This document shows, in pieces, positions 36,373-44,208 of a DNA stretch of 64,000 bases; the stretch's first letter is position 1; every line of letters begins with the position of its first letter. This DNA comes from Paraburkholderia translucens (lineage in GTDB: Bacteria; Pseudomonadota; Gammaproteobacteria; Burkholderiales; Burkholderiaceae), in the NCBI RefSeq assembly GCF_020881035.1, contig NZ_JAJITC010000003.1, forward strand, positions 248,001-312,000. The letters run 5' to 3'. The notes under the pieces are model-generated. The model saw only the letters and a list, made by a program, of their open reading frames with translations. It was not told the DNA's origin and made no database searches. Made by a program: the position numbers and the translations under genes.

Positions 36373-37602
36373 ATGAAAGTGGCGATCGTGCACGATTGGC
36401 TCGTCGCCGCCGGCGGCGCCGAGAAAGTGCTCGAGCAGATCATCGAGTGCTTTCCCGACGCCGATCTTTTCAGCGTCGTCGATTTTCTCGAAGATCGCAA
36501 GCCGGTTGCAGGTAAGCCGGTCACCACGTCGTTCATTCAACGTTTGCCGTTTGCGCGCACTCGCTATCGCGCGTATTTGCCCTTGATGCCGCTCGCCGTC
36601 GAACGGTTCGATCTGTCGAGCTACGAGCTGATCATCACCAGTTCTCGCGCGGTCGCAAAGGGCGTGATGGTCGGTCCCGGGCAGACACACATCAGTTACG
36701 TGCATTCGCTGATGCGCTACGCGTGGGATCTGCAGCATCAGTGTCTGCGCGAAGCGAATCTGATGAGCGGGCCGAAGTCGTGGGCCGCGCGTGTGATGCT
36801 GCATTATCTGCGCGGCTGGGATGCGCAGTCCTCGAACGGGGTCGATCGATTGATCGCGAATTCGCAATCCGTCGCGCGGTGCATGATGAAAACGTATCGG
36901 CGCGATGCCGCGGTGATCCCGCCGCCCGTCGACGTGAACGAGTTCGAATTGCGCACCGAGAAAGACGATTTTTATCTGACCGTGTCGCGGATGGTGCCGC
37001 ACAAACGCATCGATCTGATCGTCGAGGCGTTCAGCGCCACGCCGCAGCGCAAGCTGATCGTGATTGGCGATGGGCCGCAGATGGCGTCAGTTCGCGCGAA
37101 GGCCGGATCGAACGTGACGATCCTCGGCTCTCAGCCGTTCGACGTATTGAAGGACTATCTGGCACGCGCGCGTGCCTTCGTGTTTGCCGCCGAGGAGGAT
37201 TTCGGCATCGTGCCGCTCGAAGCGCAGGCCTGCGGCACACCGGTGATTGCGTTCGGCAAGGGCGGCGCGCTCGAAACGGTGGTGCCGGTCGGCGACCCGC
37301 ATCCTACCGGCGTTTTCTTCACGCGCCAGACGGTCGTGTCGATGCTCGATGCGATCGATCGCTTCGAGCGGCTGAGCGCGTACATCACGCCGGCGGCCTG
37401 TCGCGCGAATGCCGAGCGGTTTTCGGCGCGGGTATTCCGGCGCGCGTTCATGGCCGAGGTCACGCGCACGATTTCGGCGGATGGTCGGCGCCGCTCGGCG
37501 GTGGAGTTCGCAGATCGGATGGAGTGGGCGCAGCCCGATCTCTTAACCCGGGAATTCGGCTGGGCCGACGACGCCGCGCCGAAAAGCAGGTGGGAGCACT
37601 GA
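36373..37602 (+). CDS. GT4-family glycosyltransferase
   Basis: A 409-residue cytoplasmic, GT-B-fold retaining glycosyltransferase. The N-terminus MKVAIVHDWLVAAGGAEKVL is the classic opening of mannosyltransferase-like WbaZ/WcaI relatives. The C-terminal donor site shows TVSRMVPHKRIDLIVEAF, then the E-x7-E element EEDFGIVPLE and GTPVIAFGKGGALETV. It probably builds a surface polysaccharide. There is no complete polysaccharide operon here, but about 1.1 kb downstream, on the other strand, lies a remnant of a wcaJ-type priming sugar transferase, so this may be the survivor of a reduced locus. Confidence 0.9.
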   Translation: MKVAIVHDWLVAAGGAEKVLEQIIECFPDADLFSVVDFLEDRKPVAGKPVTTSFIQRLPFARTRYRAYLPLMPLAVERFDLSSYELIITSSRAVAKGVMVGPGQTHISYVHSLMRYAWDLQHQCLREANLMSGPKSWAARVMLHYLRGWDAQSSNGVDRLIANSQSVARCMMKTYRRDAAVIPPPVDVNEFELRTEKDDFYLTVSRMVPHKRIDLIVEAFSATPQRKLIVIGDGPQMASVRAKAGSNVTILGSQPFDVLKDYLARARAFVFAAEEDFGIVPLEAQACGTPVIAFGKGGALETVVPVGDPHPTGVFFTRQTVVSMLDAIDRFERLSAYITPAACRANAERFSARVFRRAFMAEVTRTISADGRRRSAVEFADRMEWAQPDLLTREFGWADDAAPKSRWEH

Positions 37603-38087
37603 GGCGAGGCTCGTTCGCGGTTCTCGCCACGCGATGTTTCAGAAAGGAGAGGCCAAGGTTTTTTTCGCAGTCGTGCAGTGATTTTGCAACGGGTAGTAAG
37701 GAGCCGTTCTGACCAACGCGTCCGGGCGGCTGTTGGTGTGGGCGCGTGCGCTTCGCGCTTTGCGTGGGCAGCGCGTATCGCTCGATACGCGCCGCGCGTG
37801 CAAGGCCCGCTGCGGCGGGCCCTCGTCAAGCAGGTAAGGTTGGACCTAAAAAACGAAATCGGGGTGCGCGTCACGCGTTACGGGCGAGTCATTCGTCGGC
37901 GCAGCATGCCTCGCGTGGCCATAACGACCTGAAGCAGACGTTCGCTATCGTGTCCGCAGGACTGCCTCACTGCGATGTTCGCCGTGCCGGCAGTTCAGCG
38001 TGCAACGGCGATTCACTACAACAGGCAGTCGTCGCGCGTCATCGATGAACGCGCAGGCGGCTTTTGGACGAGGACAAATCTAAACAA
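37603..38087. other. gene-free stretch with GC-rich dyads
   Basis: No frame with a believable start or domain was seen. Two tight inverted repeats stand out: GCGCGTATCG / CGATACGCGC at 37771-37792 (2-base spacer) and GGCCCGC / GCGGGCC at 37804-37821. They may be transcription terminators without T-runs or parts of a dispersed repeat. No HigB-type toxin frame was found ahead of the HigA-like gene. Confidence 0.5.
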
Positions 38088-38510
38088 ATGAATGCCGATC
38101 GCCTTCCGGGACCCTTTCCCGACATCTCCGCAACCTGGGCTTCGCTGCAAAGCCAGTTGCCGATCACGCCGATTCGCACCGAACAGGATTATCAGCAGAT
38201 GGTGCGCGTTGCCAACTCGCTGTCCGATCATCTGAGCGGCAACGACAACGATCCACTCGCCGATCTGCACGCGATCGTGAAGGAATTGATCGTTCATTGG
38301 CAAGCGCGCAACCTGACGGTTCCGAGAGCGGAGCCGCGCGAAGTGCTGCGCCATTTGCTGATCACGCATGGGCTCAAGCAGAAGGATCTGGCCGGCATCG
38401 CATCGCCGACCGTCGTCAGCGATATTCTCGCGGGGCGCCGCGCGATCAGCAAGAAAGTCGCCAAAGCGCTCGCGGTGCGGTTTCAGACCGACGTCAGCGT
38501 GTTCCTGTAG
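38088..38510 (+). CDS. HigA-like helix-turn-helix protein, no toxin visible
   Basis: A 140-residue DNA-binding protein resembling HigA/YgjM antitoxins. An N-terminal helical region has PIRTEQDYQQMVRVANSL and DPLADLHAIVKELI. The C-terminal Xre-type HTH is LLITHGLKQKDLAGIASPTVVSDILAGRRAISKKVAKALAVRF (quoted pieces: LKQKDLAGI, VVSDILAGRR). The ATG at 38088 is preferred; a TTG 8 codons earlier is possible. HigB toxins normally lie just upstream, but no such frame exists there. A strong terminator follows. It may be a solitary regulator or an antitoxin that has lost its toxin. Confidence 0.82.
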   Translation: MNADRLPGPFPDISATWASLQSQLPITPIRTEQDYQQMVRVANSLSDHLSGNDNDPLADLHAIVKELIVHWQARNLTVPRAEPREVLRHLLITHGLKQKDLAGIASPTVVSDILAGRRAISKKVAKALAVRFQTDVSVFL

Positions 38511-38570
38511 AGGGGTCCTGGAGCGGCGAACCGTTGGAGGACGTGGTTTGCCGCCGTGGTTTTCCCTGTG

Positions 38571-38618
38571 CGCCAACGCTTGCGGCTGATCGGGCCGCAA
38601 GCGTTGGCGTTTTTATTT
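38571..38618 (+). terminator. strong terminator after HigA-like gene
   Basis: CGCCAACGCTTGCGGC / GCCGCAAGCGTTGGCG is a 16 bp perfect stem with a 7-base loop, followed by TTTTTATTT. Confidence 0.93.
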
Positions 38619-38683
38619 GTGGCGACGTGTGCGAGGTGTGAGCCGGTTCTGCGAGTTCTTGCGCAAAGACGGTCGGGCATTTA

Positions 38684-38937
38684 TCAGAACGCATTGCGAC
38701 CGGCAAAGCCCTTGTCGAACCAGAACGACCAGTTATGGATATAGGACAGGCCGAACTTCCCGCGTGCTTCCATCCTTTCGATCTTGGTGGTCGCGCCGCG
38801 ATGCGCGCAAAGCCCGGCGCGCCGACGATCGCGACGGTGCGCATGTTCATGCCGCGGCGTAGGAAGCGCAGCACGACGTGCATGATGCCGCGGCTCGCGA
38901 TGATCAGCGCGCCTGAAATCAGCGTCGAGTAACCGAA
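38684..38937 (-). pseudogene. remnant of a WcaJ-type undecaprenyl-phosphate sugar phosphotransferase
   Basis: Two separate pieces of one family survive in different frames. The first (about 38780-38937) reads FGYSTLISGALIIASRGIM then VVLRFLRRGMNMRTVAIVGA, matching the middle of WcaJ, where the last membrane segment leads into the nucleotide-binding-like domain. The second (38687-38785) reads KIERMEARGKFGLSYIHNW followed by SFWFDKGFAGRNAF, matching the WcaJ C-terminus but with about 8 residues missing before KGF. The catalytic domain between them (about 250 residues) is gone. The intact enzyme attaches the first sugar phosphate to undecaprenyl phosphate for exopolysaccharide. A TGA lies immediately upstream of the first piece. 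Confidence 0.82.
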
Positions 38938-39061
38938 TCACAGACGCGACACCGCATCCATTCGATGCAGGCCGCCCGCGATCAAGAAGAGCGCGCCGAG
39001 ACAGCGCGGAGTCGTCCTGAGCATCGCCCAGATCAACCCAATCATCGAGCAACTTGCCGCT

Positions 39062-39796
39062 TTATTCAACGGCCTCGGCCTGGCGCAGTCGCGGCAGCAG
39101 ACGATCGAATTCGCGCTTCACGAGCCCATAGCATTCGCATGCGCGGGCTTCGAGGCCCTTGCGGTCGAGCACTTTGATATGGCCGCGGCTATGATGAATC
39201 AGGCCTTCGTCATGCAGCTTGCCGGCCGCCTCGGTGATGCCTTCGCGGCGCACGCCGAGCATGTCGGCGATCAGTTGTTGCGTGACCGTCAGATCGTTCG
39301 ACGCGACGCGGTCCACTTCGATGAGCAGCCACCGGCACAGTTGCTTGTTGAGCGCGTGATGGCGATTGCACGCGGCGGTCTGCGCGACCTGAGTCAGAAG
39401 CGCGTGCATATACAGCAGCATCAGGCGGCGCAGGAAGTCGGAGCGCGAGAACTGCTGCTTGAGCGCCTGTGCGCTCATCCGGTACGCGAAGCCCGCGCAT
39501 TGCACCTGCACGCGGTTCGGCATGGTCTCGCCGCCCGTGAGGACCGGCACGCCGGTCATGCCTTCGCGGCCGACCGCTGCGATCTCGACGGAGCTGCCGT
39601 CTTCCATCGTCGAGAGCATCGAGATGATCGCGGTGGTGGGGAAGTACACATGATGGATCCGTTGACCCGAGTCGCACAGCAGTTGCTCGGTGCGCAGATG
39701 AACCAGTTCGAGGTGTGGAGCTAGCGCTTGCCATTCGTGCGACGGCAATGCGCCCAGCAGATGGTTACCGTGCAGATCGGATTGAAGTGTCAACAT
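39062..39796 (-). CDS. Crp/Fnr-family transcriptional regulator
   Basis: A 244-residue regulator. The start MLTLQSDLHGNHLLGALP is chosen because GCGAGGA lies 8 bases upstream; an ATG five codons earlier is possible. Residues about 15-130 form a cyclic-nucleotide-binding-like beta barrel, but HVYFPTTAIISMLSTMEDGS lacks the phosphate-binding Arg-Ser/Thr pattern of true CRP. No Fnr-type N-terminal cysteine cluster is seen. The C-terminal winged helix has LTVTQQLIADMLGVRREGIT and LIHHSRGHIKVLDR. The effector is unknown. A 1.1 kb gap separates it from the next gene upstream. Confidence 0.88.
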   Translation of the reverse strand: MLTLQSDLHGNHLLGALPSHEWQALAPHLELVHLRTEQLLCDSGQRIHHVYFPTTAIISMLSTMEDGSSVEIAAVGREGMTGVPVLTGGETMPNRVQVQCAGFAYRMSAQALKQQFSRSDFLRRLMLLYMHALLTQVAQTAACNRHHALNKQLCRWLLIEVDRVASNDLTVTQQLIADMLGVRREGITEAAGKLHDEGLIHHSRGHIKVLDRKGLEARACECYGLVKREFDRLLPRLRQAEAVE

Positions 39797-40904
39797 GATC
39801 GGTCCTCGCATGAAAGTCGCGCGTCGCGTGACTTTCTCCGTTTCTTTGATCCGATGCCCGCATCCTGGGGACTGGCTGCCTGGCGAGCAGCTAGGATGAA
39901 CGGCATCGGCCCCGTTTAAGGCCTCTGTGCTGCCGCCTCTGTTGTTGCGCTCGTGTGCGGTCGCACTCTGTTGCGCAGAGGTAATAGCGAGGACCGTGCC
40001 AACGTTAGGGGAAACGCGTCCTGATGCGGCGCAGCGAAGAAACCCCAGGGACGTCGCGAAGCCAAAAATGGCTTTTTGTTTCAATTCTGCAAACCCCGGC
40101 CGGCGCAGAATGCATGGCATGAAAACTTTGGGATTCGGCAAATCCCTTGATATCAAAGGCTTCGCGGTCAAAAACCGGGGGCTGTGGAAGCCGTCTCAGT
40201 TTTGAACCTGCCGCCGCATGCACGGCTTGACGGGTTCCTCGCGGCGTGCCAGAAATGATTCAAAAGTGTTAAATGCGATATGCACGCAGCCGAACGAAAG
40301 GCCTTTCAGAGGCGGTGACAGTCGCGTTCGAGCCAACAGTGAGTTGCCCAAGCAGACAGTTCGAGGCGCGCGAAGCGAGCTATTGGCGCGTTTCGCAGGC
40401 ACGTGGTTAGTACCGGATGACCACCGCCCGTAGAAGATGGCGGATAAGGCATGGATCGCACGGACTGCACCGTGGCTGCCGCGAATGTTTCAGCGGCTTT
40501 AAAGGATGCCTTCGATGCCGGTGCAACGACTTCTTGCTGCAATGCCGCATGCATGATCGGCAGCCGGAGCGAGCGCAAGCAGCGGCAGCATCGCATGCAC
40601 ACTACGCTCGGGCAGATGAAACGCTTCGAAGACGATCTGGCTGCAGCCGATGGCGGCATCGTATGACGTTGCAATCGTGACATCGCGCGCACGGCATCGC
40701 GCCATCGCAGAGACGAAACGCCGTCGCCGCAACAAGTGGCGCGTGACACGTATCGACATCGTGGGAATCGACGAAACGTAACACCCACGAAACAACCTCG
40801 TCGTCGTCCTGAAGCTGCCTGGTCAGATCAATCGTGTCGCATGCATGCGGCGCGCCGCCGGGCAACTCGTTCGGACGCCACGGACCGACGGCCTGGACAA
40901 TGCC
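39797..40904. other. 1.1 kb without a convincing gene
   Basis: Several short frames are open on both strands, none with clear domain features. A 71-residue frame at 40451-40666 (+) is the most protein-like but its ribosome site is poorly placed. Noted elements are the 10 bp perfect dyad TTGATATCAA in TCCCTTGATATCAAAGG around 40146-40162, and a short AAGCCA-AAAA-TGGCTT hairpin with Ts near 40061-40080. The stretch may hold an untranslated repeat or decayed genes. Confidence 0.5.
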
Positions 40905-41897
40905 TCAGCGCGCCAGCGCAGCTAGCGGCGACAGCGTCTTTTCATAAGCGCTTTCGAGTACGTCGAAGCAGTCCGCGCACGTATCGCGACGGCCGCACGA
41001 GATCGCGCGAGTGAGCCGGAACTGCATCACCATCGACTCCGACGCGATACTTTGCGCGGCGGCCGGTATCGTCGGCGGGATATCGAAGCCCTGCGCGAAC
41101 AGCCACAGCAGATACTTCGACAGAAACTCGAAGTTCGCCCCGAGCTGCCGCATCAGATTGAACGAATACAGATGGAAGTACGCCTCGTCGCGATCGAACA
41201 GTGCGTCGAGGTGCGCGGGAAACGCGGCGCGCCATTGCGAAATTGGATTGACCAACGGACGCCGCTGAAGATGCGCGCAGAGCAGTTCCGCCGACGCATC
41301 CGCGAGCGCGTTGCCTTCGAGCGCGGGCCGCGCCTGCTTGGCGAACTGGACGTGGGGAAACAGCAGATCGGCCTGCGCGGCGAAATGCGGCAACTTGCGA
41401 AACACGCCGTCGTAGTCTTCGCCGTCGAGCCGGTGGTAGCCCGTGTCGTGGAAGTAGCCGATACGGCGCGCGGCGGCATCGACGAAGTCGATGCCGATGG
41501 TGGTCTTGCGATGCTGGCTGCGGTACGAGTTCGCGCGCGTATCGGGCAGATAGTAGCGGTCCGCTTCGACGAGCACGGTGTGTCCGCGCAGCGTCTGCGC
41601 GAGCACGTGTGCTTCGAGCGAGTCGTAGATCGCGAGCTCCTGCACCTCGGTGCCATACAGACGGTCGAGATCGTCGAGTGGAAACCTGAGGAACGTGAAC
41701 TGATCGCCTTCGAAATCCTGCGTGACGGTAAACGCCAGCGCCGCGCAGGGATCGAGTCCGAAGCTATGCAGCAACTCGATCCACAGATCGACATGACAGT
41801 TGGTCTCCTGCCACACGCGTTCTCCCTGATGCAGCGCATGCGGCAAGTGCTCACGCCATTGCGTGCCGGAAGGCCCTGAGCTCCGCCACGGATTCAT
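40905..41897 (-). CDS. DUF1839 family protein
   Basis: A 330-residue cytoplasmic protein of the uncharacterised DUF1839 family. Recognisable pieces are WQETNCHVDLWIELLHSFGL near the N-terminus, FTVTQDFEGDQFTFLRFP, and FHLYSFNLMRQLGANFEFL towards the end. In rhizobia and Burkholderiaceae, DUF1839 genes accompany an amino acid:[carrier protein] ligase (a truncated class II tRNA-synthetase homologue) and a dedicated carrier protein. Here the carrier protein gene lies 40 bases upstream, but no ligase or acyl-CoA dehydrogenase gene is found nearby. The linkage is from memory of the family; its catalytic role is unknown. Confidence 0.82.
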   Translation of the reverse strand: MNPWRSSGPSGTQWREHLPHALHQGERVWQETNCHVDLWIELLHSFGLDPCAALAFTVTQDFEGDQFTFLRFPLDDLDRLYGTEVQELAIYDSLEAHVLAQTLRGHTVLVEADRYYLPDTRANSYRSQHRKTTIGIDFVDAAARRIGYFHDTGYHRLDGEDYDGVFRKLPHFAAQADLLFPHVQFAKQARPALEGNALADASAELLCAHLQRRPLVNPISQWRAAFPAHLDALFDRDEAYFHLYSFNLMRQLGANFEFLSKYLLWLFAQGFDIPPTIPAAAQSIASESMVMQFRLTRAISCGRRDTCADCFDVLESAYEKTLSPLAALAR

Positions 41898-41937
41898 GCG
41901 CGCGCCTCGGCGGTGGCTTGATCCAGCAGCGGGGCGC

Positions 41938-42189
41938 TCACGCCGCCGCCTGGGTCTGCTGCAACTCCGTTATCGCGGCGGCCATCGAGTCGATGCTCGA
42001 GAACAGGTGCCGCGTCAGCATACGGTCGGGAATTTCCACTTTGAACTCATCTTCGATCGCCAGCATCAGATGCACGGTCGCGAGCGATGAGAGTCCGGCA
42101 GCATAGAGGTCGGCGTCGTCGGTAAGGCTATCCACAGGGACATCGATGCGTGCGGACTCGGAAAGGATGCGTCTCAATGCGGTCTTCAT
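41938..42189 (-). CDS. acyl/aminoacyl carrier protein
   Basis: An 83-residue carrier protein with the four-helix ACP pattern. The phosphopantetheine attachment site is in LYAAGLSSLATVHLMLAIED, with Ser35 aligned to the DSL serine of fatty-acid ACP; the Asp before it is replaced by Ser. This GLSSL motif is seen in carrier proteins of the amino acid:[carrier protein] ligase systems. It sits just upstream of DUF1839 on the same strand and is far from any fatty acid synthesis gene. The partner ligase must be encoded elsewhere or be lost. Confidence 0.88.
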   Translation of the reverse strand: MKTALRRILSESARIDVPVDSLTDDADLYAAGLSSLATVHLMLAIEDEFKVEIPDRMLTRHLFSSIDSMAAAITELQQTQAAA

Positions 42190-42491
42190 GCAATGCTTCC
42201 CCTTGGCTCAAAGGTCTGCCGCTGAGTGCCAACGTCGAACGGGTGTCCGCACGTCATTTTTGTGTCCACGGTCGAGGCGGTGCGGTGACCGTGGCGCGCA
42301 TGCGGTGGCTGCGCCTGGTTGACTCGTATTTAAGAATTGTCAATCCGGAGCGTCAGTGCGATGGCGCACGGAATCACATCTTCCGCGCACGTACCGTGTC
42401 ATCCATGTCGAGGGACCGTCATGGATCGAGATGCCATCGCGTACGGCAAGCCTCGCCGGTTCCGCCGGGAATCCTGTCCACCGGGGGCGTG
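42190..42491. promoter_or_regulatory. divergent region between carrier protein and GNAT genes
   Basis: About 300 bases holding the promoters of both genes. AT-rich GACTCGTATTTAAGAATTGTC at about 42320-42341 (quoted in part: GTATTTAAGAATTGTC) stands out in the GC-rich context and may contain promoter elements. No gene is seen. Confidence 0.4.
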
Positions 42492-43025
42492 ATGAATTGG
42501 AGAACGCTGGAATTCGATCAGTTATCAGCACGTGAGTTGTATGTCGTGCTGCGGGCGCGCAGCGCGGTATTCGTCGTCGAGCAGTCGCATGTGTGCCTCG
42601 ACGCGGACGGTCGCGACGAACGGGCGTTGCATGTGTTCGCGGTCGAGGACATGGCGCGGCCGATGCCGGTGCTCGCCTATGCGCGGGTGCAACCCGGGGA
42701 TTCCGAGGATCCGGAAGTCACGATCGACAAGGTGCTGACGAGCCCGCTGCGGCGCGGCGACGGTACCGCCGAAATGCTAATTGAACGTGTGCTCGATGCG
42801 GTTGCCGAGCGCTGGCCGGGCCGCGCCACGCGGGTGAGCGCACCGCTTGGCTTGCGCGGCTTCTACGAGCAGTTCGGTTTCCGCAAGACGCAGGGGCCGT
42901 ACCTCGAGCACGGGGTGCCGTTCATTGGTCTCACGCGGCAAGTGCGCGGCGCTCAGGTGCGCTTCGGTCAGCGGCGCCGCGAGCGCGACGGCGCATCGTT
43001 CGTCAATACGTTCGAACTGTTGTAA
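42492..43025 (+). CDS. GNAT-family N-acetyltransferase (ElaA-like)
   Basis: A 177-residue acetyltransferase. It begins MNWRTLEFDQLSARELYVVL, continues with RSAVFVVEQSHVCLDADGRD, and has the acetyl-CoA-binding region VLTSPLRRGDGTAEMLIERV. RGFYEQFGFRKTQGPYLEHGVPFIGLTR (quoted: FYEQFGFRKTQGPYLE) is the ElaA-type C-terminal motif. The frame is open further upstream, but family alignment supports ATG 42492. The C-terminal 25 residues (RQVRGAQVRFGQRRRERDGA) are an extra basic tail. Substrate unknown. Confidence 0.87.
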   Translation: MNWRTLEFDQLSARELYVVLRARSAVFVVEQSHVCLDADGRDERALHVFAVEDMARPMPVLAYARVQPGDSEDPEVTIDKVLTSPLRRGDGTAEMLIERVLDAVAERWPGRATRVSAPLGLRGFYEQFGFRKTQGPYLEHGVPFIGLTRQVRGAQVRFGQRRRERDGASFVNTFELL

Positions 43026-43348
43026 CCCGTTTGTGGGCGCCGGCACGCGGACGTCCCACCCCGTGCAGGTCAGACAATTTCATCTCGTAACGTGCGTAGT
43101 CGCACAAATGAAAGCCGGCAATGCAGGCACCCTCTGAAAAGCAAGCTCGGACCCCAGGCGAAACAGGCGGCGTTACAGGAACGAAACAATTCTTCAGAGG
43201 GATAACCCTGTCAGGAAGTGTCCCAACTGGCGCATCCGTTTCGAAGCTAGCAACGTATCGGAAAACGATCCTTTTCGCATAACAACGATACGTAGGGGCC
43301 TTTCAGTCAACAGGCTACGCGGGGACAACACCGCTTCGGGGATATGCC
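43026..43348 (+). promoter_or_regulatory. upstream region of FadR-type regulator with inverted repeat
   Basis: About 320 bases without a gene. ACGTATCG at 43253-43260 and CGATACGT at 43286-43293 form a perfect 8 bp inverted repeat with a 25-base spacer, starting 96 bases before the regulator ATG. It is a candidate operator pair for autoregulation or a leader hairpin. Confidence 0.45.
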
Positions 43349-44068
43349 ATGGAACACGCAAACAAGGATCGCTCGCTGGTGAGCAAGGTGATGGACGGGC
43401 TCGTCACCGGCATCGTCGAAGAAAAGTACGGCGCGATACTGCCGCCGCAGGACGTGCTGTCGAAGGAGTTCGACGTGAGCCGCACCGTCATGCGCGAGGC
43501 GCTGTCGATGCTGCTCGCGCGTGACATGCTCGACGTGCGGCCGAAGATCGGCACGCGCATCCGGCCGATGAGCGACTGGCGCATGATCGACGAGGACGTC
43601 GTCAACTGGCGTTTTCGCGCGAAGCCGGATCCGATGTTCCTGCGTGACATCATCGAGTTTCGCATCCTGATCGAACCGCGCGCGTCGGCGCAGGCGGCCG
43701 CGCGCGGCAGCGCCGCGGACGTCGCGGCGATTCGCGAGGCGTTCGAGGCGTTTCGCGTGGCCCGTCCGGGAGAGGCCGGCTATCGGGAAGCCGACGAACT
43801 ATTCCATACGCGCATCCTGATCGCGAGCGGCAACCAGTTCTTCAAGCAGATGGCGGCGATCATTCGCGGCGCGCTGTCGACCGTCAATCCGATCGTGGAC
43901 GACCGGGAAGGACTGTGGGAGGCCGCTGTTGCGTCGCATCAGCGGGTCATCGAGGCAATCGAGCGGCGCGATCCCAGGGAGGCCGAGATCGCGTCGTTCG
44001 CGATGATCGACCACAGCGTCGAAGAGGTCGCCGCCCGGTTTTCCGCGGAGCCGCCGGCGCGGGTGTAA
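43349..44068 (+). CDS. GntR-family (FadR/FCD subfamily) transcriptional regulator
   Basis: A 239-residue repressor-type regulator. The winged helix (residues 8-75) includes LPPQDVLSKEFDVSRTVMREALSML, the GntR HTH (quoted: FDVSRTVMREALSML). The all-helical FCD ligand domain (90-230) has the metal/ligand histidines in ADELFHTRILIASGNQFF and ASHQRVIEAI. FCD regulators sense small organic acids or sugar acids. The Gfo/Idh/MocA oxidoreductase gene lies 140 bases downstream and may be co-regulated, so a sugar or sugar-acid ligand is plausible. Confidence 0.9.
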   Translation: MEHANKDRSLVSKVMDGLVTGIVEEKYGAILPPQDVLSKEFDVSRTVMREALSMLLARDMLDVRPKIGTRIRPMSDWRMIDEDVVNWRFRAKPDPMFLRDIIEFRILIEPRASAQAAARGSAADVAAIREAFEAFRVARPGEAGYREADELFHTRILIASGNQFFKQMAAIIRGALSTVNPIVDDREGLWEAAVASHQRVIEAIERRDPREAEIASFAMIDHSVEEVAARFSAEPPARV

Positions 44069-44208
44069 GCGCGGGCGCGGCAGATCTGTCAGCGCCCGGC
44101 GGTGGGGCAGGCGGCGAAGGGCGGTTCGCGTTTGCCGCGTTCGCCGCATGCGTGTTCGGCATGCGCGACAATAGCGGCTGTTCCGAACCGCATGGACCTT
44201 TGCACACG

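Noticed and set aside
40059..40080. Short AAGCCA/TGGCTT hairpin with Ts
   Set aside because: Six-pair stem and few Ts; no gene on the plus strand ends nearby, so not called a terminator.
40451..40666. 71-residue frame in the 1.1 kb gap
   Set aside because: Somewhat protein-like, but the ribosome site is too close to the ATG and no family is recognised; left as part of the gap description.
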